From Sphaerolaimus hirsutus (Eukaryota > Nematoda > Chromadorea > Monhysterida > Sphaerolaimidae): a stretch of DNA of 64,000 bases. Position numbers and translations under genes: made by a program. Shown here in pieces: positions 26,001-36,300 of the stretch. The stretch is taken from positions 14,649,855 through 14,713,854 of the forward strand of contig OZ038455.1 in NCBI GenBank assembly GCA_964036195.1, given 5' to 3'. The notes beneath the pieces were generated by a model, which saw nothing but the letters and a program-made list of their open reading frames with translations, was not told where the DNA came from and searched no databases. How positions within the stretch are numbered: position 1 is the stretch's first letter; each line of letters starts with the position of its first letter.

Positions 26001-27284
26001 ACATACTCTTCTAAGCTTACCAGAACTTGAAAGATGAAAAAATTACCTATAACTGTTTTATAGCTGCCAAACAGAAACGACGGGTCAGAGTAAATACAAC
26101 ATTTTCACGTACATACATATTTACACGTGGGCGTTTTGCCCGACACAAAAAACTTGTCGGGCTAATTGATTTTCGCGCCGGAAAAAAGCGACTTCGCTGC
26201 CTGCAGGATTTATTGCGCCAGACACGAGATTCGCAAAAAACACCTGCCCAGGGTCTGCAACTAAATGTGTCATAAAATTGGAGAAAAATTGGTGGCATAT
26301 AATTGAAATGCAGTTTCAAAGACTGCAAAAGGTGAAATGAGGGTCAATATAGAAAAAAATGGGACAGTGCAATTTGTGTGCTTGGTGCATTTACCCTATT
26401 TACCCCTCGAAATACCCCCCTCAAAATGGACACTATGAGTTTATAAACCCCCTCGAAATACCCCCCCCCCCAAATATAGTGTATAGAGAACGTAAATGAC
26501 AAAAGCTACGGTTTGGTTTGTAATCCGGGAAGTGTAGAACACACATTAAAAACAATGACTGTGTTATGTTAGAACAGGGTTTATTCTGTCTGCTAAATAC
26601 CGTATTTCCTCGAATTACCCCCCGGGGGGTTTATTTTTTCAGAGTGGGAATTTAGAGGGGGGTTAAACGACGGGGGTATTTCGAGGGGGAGGTTTGTTAT
26701 TTCACCAGAAATTTTTCGAAATCCCAGTACTAAATTGTTGTTTGAAACCTACACAAACGTCGAAAAATGCAACAAAAACCGCCATTTATAACACTCTATG
26801 GACTTATAAATGTATGTACGTAGAGAGTATATAACCGGTTCTAACACAACACATTCATTGTTTTGAACATTTGTTATGTGTTTCCCAGATCACAAACCGC
26901 ATTACGCTCTCTATACACTAAATTGGGGGGGGGGGTATTTCGAGGGGGGTTTATAAGTTCATAGTGCCCATTTTGGGGGAGGGAGGTATTTCGAGACAGG
27001 GGTGTTTCGTGATGGGGGGTATTTCGAGGAAATACGGTATATAAGTCTATGGAGTCTTATACATGGCGGTCGTTGTTGCATTTGTCGACGTCTGTGTAAG
27101 TTACAGACAACAATATAGTACTGGGATTTAAAAAAATTCTGGCTCAATAATACCCCCCTCAAAATACCCCACACTCGTTTAACCCACCTCTAAAATCTCA
27201 CTCTGAAAAAATAAACCTCCTGGGTGTATTTTGAGGAAATACAGTAGTACATATAAAACATATGTGTATTTATGTATATACATT

Positions 27285-27334
<50 letters not shown>

Positions 27335-27335
27335 T

Positions 27336-27391
<56 letters not shown>

Positions 27392-30300
27392 ATGCAGGGA
27401 TGTTGTAGATTTGGGCCCCTGTGCAGGTTCATAAAATAGTTAATTGCTCCTCCAGAGGGATAGATAGCTTTAAAAATTTGTGAGGTGGGGGGGGGGGGGT
27501 TCAGGGGTCTGCAGGCATTCAATATACATATAGGCTTTTTCAAGGTGTAGATGGAAAATCACTGAAAGTATATGTAAAATTGCTTAAAAATTGCTTGGAT
27601 ATAGGCAGGGGTATCTTGAATTTTGACCCTCCAAGTGGTTGGATAGATAGCAAATCGCTCCTCCGGAGGGACAGATAGCTGAAAAACTTTCTGGGGGGGT
27701 TGGGGGGTTTGGGGGGGAGGGTTGTGGTGGTTTGATAAAAAGGCTTTTTTGGGGGAATAGAAGGAAGAAAAGGGAGAAAAATCGCTAAAAGTAGGTGTAA
27801 AATAGCTCAAAATGGGATAGAAGAGCATATAGTACTTAAAATAGCTGAAAAAAGGCAGTTAGACACATGAACCAGTGATTTTGGAGGTGAAAATCTATAT
27901 ATATGTATGAAAAATAGCGATTTTGAGCAAAAATTTGGGTATAGTTTCTGAAAAATCGCTCCAGGTAGGTAGATAGCTGGGCGATTTGGGGGGGGGGTTT
28001 AGGGGGTAGTAGCCCAAAATTTTGCTTCCAGGATTGATAGATAGATAGCTGAGCAGCCTCCGGGATAGATAGATAGCTGGGCAGTTGGGGGGGGGGTAAC
28101 CCCCTCCCAACCCCCCCATTCGAGACACCTAGATATAGGTAAAGATAGGTAGATAGGCACAAAATATATAGTCAAAAATAGCTGAAAATGGGCAATAAGG
28201 CATATGAACTAGTGATTTTGAAGTTGAAAATGGGTCAAAAAGAATCAAACCTAATGATTTTGAGTGAAAATTGTGGCAAAATTTCTCAAAAATTATTTCA
28301 AATTGATCGATAGCTGTTTTCTGGGGGAGGGGGATTCAGGGGTAGTAGCCAAAATTTTGGCTCTGGATAGATGGATATACCTGAGTGGCTTCCACAATAG
28401 ATAGATACCGTAAATGCTCTATTAGGACGACCCCCCTCCAATAAAGCGACCTCTCCAATAGTACGACCCCCTTTGGCACGTTGTGTAAGTATAAAGCGAC
28501 CTTCTCCAATAATCTGACCCCCTCCAATAATGCGACCCCCTCCAATAATGCGACCCCCAAGAAGAATAAAAAACAAGAAACGGACATTGAAAATGATGTC
28601 GCAATGGTCGGACGCTGCTAATTCGGCAAACTTTACCCCAAATTTAGCAAATTTTGTGACTTTGTGGTGATTATTGCTGTACAATATTGCTTTACGATGC
28701 CATGCTCATACGAGTTAAATGAACAGTTAAGTTGTTGAGGTGTCGAAAAATACAATGCGACCCTCTCCAATAAAGCGACATCTCCAATAATGCGACCCCC
28801 AAAAATGTGCTGAAAACAATAAACCGACAGTTGCCTTATTGGAGCATTTACGGTAGCTGGATCGTTGGGGGGAGGGGGCGGGGTAAACCCACCTTATTCA
28901 AACCCCCCACCCATACTAGACTCCTTGATGTTAAATCATAGCACCTTTGATGCAAACTGGAGCAGTTTTTACTTGATGTGAAATATGTGTGACAGTTTCA
29001 CAAAATGGTCAGACTAGTAAGCACAAGAATATGACTGAAAAAACAGCAGTCAAAAATCCTATTGCTATTAAAAACACTCAACCCAAATCTTTCAGTACAC
29101 ACCAACGAACGGCGCCTGGCGGGTAAATGCTTTGAAGTGGGTAAATGAAAATGTCGTTTGAAATACAGAAAAAAATTCGTCGAATGTTGTGGGAAAAATT
29201 CGACACGATGTATCATCAAATATCACATTCTACCCAAAGCCAAAAATCATACACTTGAATGATAAAATGCGTGCCTTGAAAAAAAGCGTTTGCGCCCAAC
29301 AAATGTAGCAGATGCAATTCAATAGATATGCAAATACTAAGAGAAAAGCGTGATGGGATAAAGAGAGCTTTGTCTCAACATCACAATTCTCAAATAACAA
29401 TAATAATAGCGCCAATGTAAACAATAACATCAAATAGTCAAAATCACACCGCAATTCTTGGGTCTTCCTTGCAAACAACACAATGATCGTCTTTACGGTG
29501 TGGTCGACTAGATTTTTTGACAATTTTCTTTCACCAAAACATTCCTGTTTCTGTGCTAGTGCTGTTTTTATACTAATGAACTACTGCTTCCTAGCAATGT
29601 ACCATTTGTCATTGATAATTGATAAAAAATTGAAGTTGCAAAAATGGGGGCAGCTCACACATCTTCCAGCTAAATAGCTAGGTAAATACGTATTGAGTAT
29701 TCACAATTTTGCAGATTGTTATACAGAAACAAAAATACTTGAGATAGCCAAAAGTAATAAAATTTAACAAAAATAAGCTTGAAGAGTAGAATTAAGAAGA
29801 GCCAAAATGTAATAAACATTAACCACCGTGTATTGTTTACAAAAATGAGATCTGTTTGCCCATGGGCCGTGGCCGATTGACACCTCTCTGTCTCTAGGTG
29901 ACTTGATTGAATATTTGTTTGCAAAACGGTTACCATATCATTGTGAATAACACCACAGGTCCCAAATTCAATTAGAATGTAAGGCGCAGGTAAGGCGCCT
30001 TAGGTTCCAATTAAATTTGGTGCCTGGGGTTCTTATGAAGTGGGGAGCATGGAGGTCTGCTTGAGTTAGCCCTTATGAGTAGTTTACGATTGTTCTAATT
30101 ATAAGTGTAATGATTAATTCTAACAAAATAGATGCAGCAAAAAATTATCTAGGTATACTCTGCGGACCGTATTTTTCGGATGCATATTCTAGTGAAACAA
30201 TTCATGATGACTCGCAATGAAAGAATAAAAATTGTTCAAAAATAATAAAAAAACGATTAAGGAAAAACAAACAAAAACCGCTGTAAGCGACTCCGCCTTT

Positions 30301-33300
30301 TTATTTTTAAATATTTTTTTTGTTAAAGTACCTGCACAAGTAGTATCCTGCTGGCGCGTTATCAACATGCGTAATTTTGGACGAGGTCCGCTGAGTATAG
30401 CAAATTTCATTTTTATTTAAATTGTATTATTCACTAAAAGCCATAATAAAAGTGATCGAAAGTTGTCCGCGCAAAGGTTTTCCATGAAGGAAATTTCATT
30501 ATACAATAAATCAAAGTGCCTAAATCAATAATTGAGTTCTCCCTAAATTTTTATGCCATGCCCAGTTTTACTTCATGAAAGAATGGACATTTTCACGTAC
30601 CTAATTGATGAATCAGGCGCAAAAGTTTTTACATTTTTATGTGCACACAAAATAACAAGATTACCTAATTTCAAAAGTGATACACGCATGGATAAGTCCC
30701 GTCCGAAAAACGTGAGCTAAAACGAAACAACATTATCTACAGACAAAAATAGAAACAGATTACGTAACATTCTAGCATGGAAAAATAAATATCAATGACA
30801 AAAAACGAACACATAGATAAATAAATTATGCATACAGTTGGTGAAAAGTGTGAGACTATAGAAAATATCAAACATTCTGTAACTGTAAGTACTAGGGATG
30901 TCCAAGGGGTTTTTTCAAAGGTTTTTTAAATAAAAAACCATCGAAACCGTTATTAAAAAAAAAAACCTTGACCAAAATCTTTTTGTACTAAGCACTAGGT
31001 AATCTGCAATTTTTTTTGCGCGCAAGTGCGCAATTTCACATGCACCTTACTGTATGTGGTGGTTTTCATTGGTTTTGCGGCATTTTTAATGTAAATCATC
31101 CTTCCATTTGTTCATGCTATTGTGCCATAATAAGCTGTGATATGTTAGTGTAGTATATAATATCCAGTCAATGTGCCTCCATATACTTGTAGAGTGTGAA
31201 AAATTATTTCTAATGAATTAGCCTTCTATTGTGCCTGCGCACACTAGTTTTCACACGAAATTTCGAAAATCAGCTTAGAACGCATTTGAGTTTTTTACAA
31301 TGAGTTACCCGTCAACTACAGTTGACGGAGATTAAAAATGAATCATTGTGGAAAACTAACACGTTTAAAGCTCATTTATGAGTTTTCCAAATTACCTGTG
31401 AAAACTAGTGTGCACAGGGCCATTGTAACCCAATTTAAACACTATTCCAAGGCCAACTTCACTTGAAGTCACAAACATTTGACAAAAGCCAATATTCGTA
31501 ATAAGTCGACATAAAACAGATACTTTTGACAGAAATCACCACTTATAATGATATCCCATGGCTCCACAGCCATTATATGGCTAAATATAACACCACAAAG
31601 TACTGTCACCTGTCTGATATACCAGTATATGTTGACTCATAACCATATCTGGGAGCTTTTGAAAGAAACAACGGTTTTATTTTAAAATAAAACCCTGTTT
31701 TTGAAAAAACGGTTTTTAAATAAATAAAAACCTGTCGTTGAAAAAAACTTTTTTTGGCCATCCCTAGTAAGTACTTGTATATTTACTTTTCTAGAGTGAT
31801 TTTGCGAAAAGATCCATTGAATACAGTATAATTGAAGATACAGTATAATTGAAGATACAGTATAATTGAAGATACAGTATAATTGAAGATACAGTATAAT
31901 TGAAGATACAGTATAATTGAAGATACAGTATAATTGAAGATACAGTATAATTGAACTCGGTGAATTTAATTTGACATTCATCTGAAGATCAACTCAAAAT
32001 AGCGGCACTGTTGACTACAGTTTGATAGGACGCTCTTCTCGCAAATCATAGCAAAATTATTTTTCACGCCACGGTGATAACGAATAAATATATTATATCA
32101 AACGTTCAATTTAACAGGCGTTCGGCGTGCATAAAAAACCCAGTGTAAACAACAGTGCCCAGAAAGCAAACATTTTCAAATAAAATAGAAATGCAAATAA
32201 AAAGGGCACAGCTCAATTTTATTTCTCTCGAGGATCGCCACATTTTTTCAGTTGGTTGCGAGAATAAAACTATTTATAAATAAAAAAACCTGAAAGAAAA
32301 ATGCCTCAATTTATAAACGGACAGTTGACCTTGATTTGTGTGAACGCTCATCGCAGATCGACTAATCATGAGAAAAAGTGTGCAACTAGTGATAGCAAAA
32401 ATTCATAAAAGTGACGTCATGTCGCCTGCTGAATAAGCACCGGGGGTCAAATTCAATTAAAACATAAGTCGTCCGATACGTGAGTAAGCGTAAAAAAGTG
32501 TGGGCTACAGAACCAATTAAGAGTTTTATCAGCGTTCATTATTTTTAGAGTTTATTTTTAAGAATTCATTATTTCAGAGAGATTTCCGATTTCAGAGATT
32601 TACACAATTTTCAGAGATCACAGTCCACCGTTTCGGGAGACATCTATTTTTCAATGATTATACGTCATCCTAAATTTCGACGTAAAATCATTGAGAAATC
32701 TATAGGTATTTTCAGAAAAAGTTAAACTTTCAATCAGAGTTTTGGACACGACTAAGAAATGGATTAGTACTTCGTCCACTAGAAATTGGAGACGAGTATC
32801 GTGATGGAAAAAGCGCCAAGCGCCAAAAGCGCCATGGCGCTTTTTATGAGTGTGGCGCCAAGCGCAAATGGAGCCACCGCAAAATAGCGTCAAGCGCCAA
32901 AAGTGTCATGGCGCTTTTTCCTTGGCGCTAGTGCCAGCGCCAGGAGCCAGCGGTTTTCTGTAACTAAACCAGTATCATCATCCACTTTTACCGTAAATCT
33001 TCTAATAGAAGAACGCCATTCTATTTTTATCATCAACTTTTCTAACTGCCGTTCTACTGGAGGTGCCGTTCTACTGGAGGTGCCGTTCTATTGGAGGCAG
33101 CCCTGCGGTCAGCGAGGTAGGTAAATACAAATACCTAATTTGATCTCCATTGAGCGAACCACACGACAAATTTGGTCAGAATGAAAATACACGGGTAAGC
33201 GCGCCTAAAATGCATGCGATCATTACATGCTAATAAACGGGCCATTGAATGGCCCAATTAGCAAGGGCAGAATGAAGCCAAATTCAAGCCAGACCACCCA

Positions 33301-36300
33301 TTGACACATTAATTGGTGGCGTTTTGTGGTGAAAACAATCGAATAGACTAGACGCTGGGTAATTAAACTGCCACGAAATGTCTCCTTATCTGGTATTTAC
33401 AAAGCGTGCTAATATTTAGCGCCCAGTTAGATAGTATTTTTAAAATGGTTCAATCCGAATAGACGGGAAATTTGAAGTGACACGATCTCTTAACTTTCAA
33501 ATTATACGTAAATGTAAGGTATTTATTTTTCACTCCTCACCCCCCCCCCCGAGTACAGAAAACGTAGATAATTTTTTTTACTTTTACTCATGAGTAAGCG
33601 TGAGTAAAATACTGTTAAAAACGTAAAATATAGTATTTTTGGGGAAATTTTGTTCTAATTTTCACTCAAAATCACCAATTTTTTTGTTGCCCATTTTCAC
33701 TCCAAATTCACCTATTTTCAGGGTTTTTGGCTACATATGATGTTATATACCCATTTGTTTGCTATTTTTCTCCATTTTCAGCACTTTTTCACCCTTTTCT
33801 CCCTTCCATGCCTTGAAAAAACTATATAAATGATTATCTGAAATACGTTTTCTGTACTCGAGTACTTTCAAAAAATATACGTAAAAGCGAGAACACGAAC
33901 TTTTTTCAAAGGAAACGTAAACATATTTACTCTGTACTCGAGTATACGTATTTTTAGTAAAAGTAAATACGTTTTAACGACTATGAAGTCCACACGTCTG
34001 ATCAACAAAAAATTCGAAAAGTATTTTCATTGGAAAGCGAAACGTATAAATCAGTCAAGTGCCAACCGGCCAAATAAACGCAAAAAAAGACAGAAAAAAG
34101 CTAACCTTTCACGGTTCTCAGCGCGTCAAAGCAATGCCGTTCAGTGGGGAATGTATAATAAAGAGTCGATTCTTGACTTTGATTTAATGATGATATTCTC
34201 TCTTTTGTGTCTTTTGAAAATTCGGCCACTTTTTCTACGTCGACGCAGAGATCCTCCCTGTAAATAGAATTCTTTTAATTGACCATTTTCAAGTAGAGTT
34301 ATTTTATTTGTTGAAAATCTTTCGAAAAATTCTAGGTAGCGGAATTTTGAACATTAAATGTCTGGAGTTCGTTTCTTACTTTTATCGCACATCGTTTTTC
34401 GTTGACAATCAGAAATATTTCCTATTCACGTGTTCTTAATCGCGGTTTGTTTTTTTCACCACAGTTCGTTTATGTTTTTTTACACCAGCTAAACCCGGTG
34501 TGAAAGAGTTCATAGAGATTTGAACAGGTAAGTATTTTTATGAAATCAAAGCTATTAGCGGTGCAAGTAAAGTGTTGAATAGTATCGCTTGGGAGTATTT
34601 AAAAAGAGAGTAATTGACAGGTATTTAACATGTATTAATTATCCCTGTTGTCTGCGTTGACACCGCGACCGCTCAGCCCCAATGTTTCCTACAGTTTCTC
34701 TACAGTTTGTTTACCGAAACTGCCATGTTTTTAGGGGCGGGGTGTTGTGTCTTTAAATTTTGAGTCGACATTGGCAATGTATGTCAAAAAATTGAAAAAC
34801 AATTTATTTATTTTTTATAAAGTTGACGTAACACGATACAAAAATCTTTATCCATTTATTTTGCGGCGTTCGACGCCATTTACACGATTCCAGCGCCATG
34901 ACGTGCTGCAAAAACGCCATGGCGGTGGCGCTAGCGCCATAGAAAAAAACGTGTCATCGCGCATTGGTATTTGGTAAACAACAAATTAAAATGACAACAC
35001 CAGTTAAAAAGTCCACGGTTCACTGCAAAAACCAAAAACCATGGCACCATGACCAACGCCACATGTCGCGCCAACAAACCATTTGAACCAGTTTCACTTA
35101 TGAAAACAAACAAATTTTCGCGCCCACCTGTGACACACACAGCCATCGTCAATGTCATAAACGTCGCAGCCGGTCACCAGTAAAGAAGTTTCACATTTCA
35201 ATTTCCCGGTTGATTTTGGATCCTTGATAAAACCTGGGGGGATTTTGAGATAATTGTTTATATTCAGCCAATATTCACAGTCTATTGGGGGGGGGGGGGG
35301 GGTGAATATTTTGAACGTGAAAATGGATGATTGAAAATTGGGTATATATATACACAGGTGGCAAACTTTTGTCTAAATTAAAATATTACTACATCCGATT
35401 TTATTGGATATTAATTATGAACGCGTTCCAATTTTCACGACACATGATCAAGTTCATATCTACCTATTATGACATTCTTGATAGTTAAATTGTGCACATT
35501 CCATCTAAATTTTACAGCGGAATAAATTCAAAGTTCGCAAATGGTTACCTAAATTATTTATTTGTCAGTGAGATACTAAATCCTTGACGAGACGTTAATC
35601 AGTGTGTCTCAATCCATGTGCACAGAACTGGTCAAAAAAGGTAATATTCTGACTAAAAATTATGACATCTTATTCTACACGTGAAAACATCGCAATTAAA
35701 AGACTACGCTTATTAAAAACAAACAAACAAAAATACATGAATACCAGACCGAAGCAAAACACAGGGAAGAAAAATGAAACTTCAGATAAATAGTGCCCAG
35801 CTTACTGTGCACAGCTACGTGAGCAAAAAAGCGCTGTTTTTCGCCACGGACAAACCTTTCAAGCATTCAAAACTCGACGCAGGGACGGAGAATTTATTTT
35901 TTCTTCAAATTACGCATTTACCTACATTTTACAAGTGCACGTTTACTTTGAGACAATTCTTGTATATTAACAACATTTTTCCGCCAAAGTACTACTTGAA
36001 TGCTTTTTTAGTGCCAAAGTGACACGATTTTATTTTATTTGTACAGGAAAAAGGACCAAAAGAGCTATTGCGCCCGCACACACAGTTGACACCGTAAATT
36101 TGTGTCAACTTAATAGTCTGAATGGCAACTAAATCACACAAAAGATTTTTAAAAGCTTCACGCTCGCCAGAAACAATGAAAATTGCATGACACGATATAA
36201 AGTTAACCATGCTCTATCACATAGGAAAGTTGAAATCACATATCTAGGTAATTATCTAAAATTTAGTTGACATTCAGTTGACATGAATTTTAATGTCAAC

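Noticed and set aside
33983-34267. 94-codon basic ORF
   Set aside because: Lysine/arginine-rich from AT-rich DNA, no family match, in a CRIM1 intron next to repeat words.
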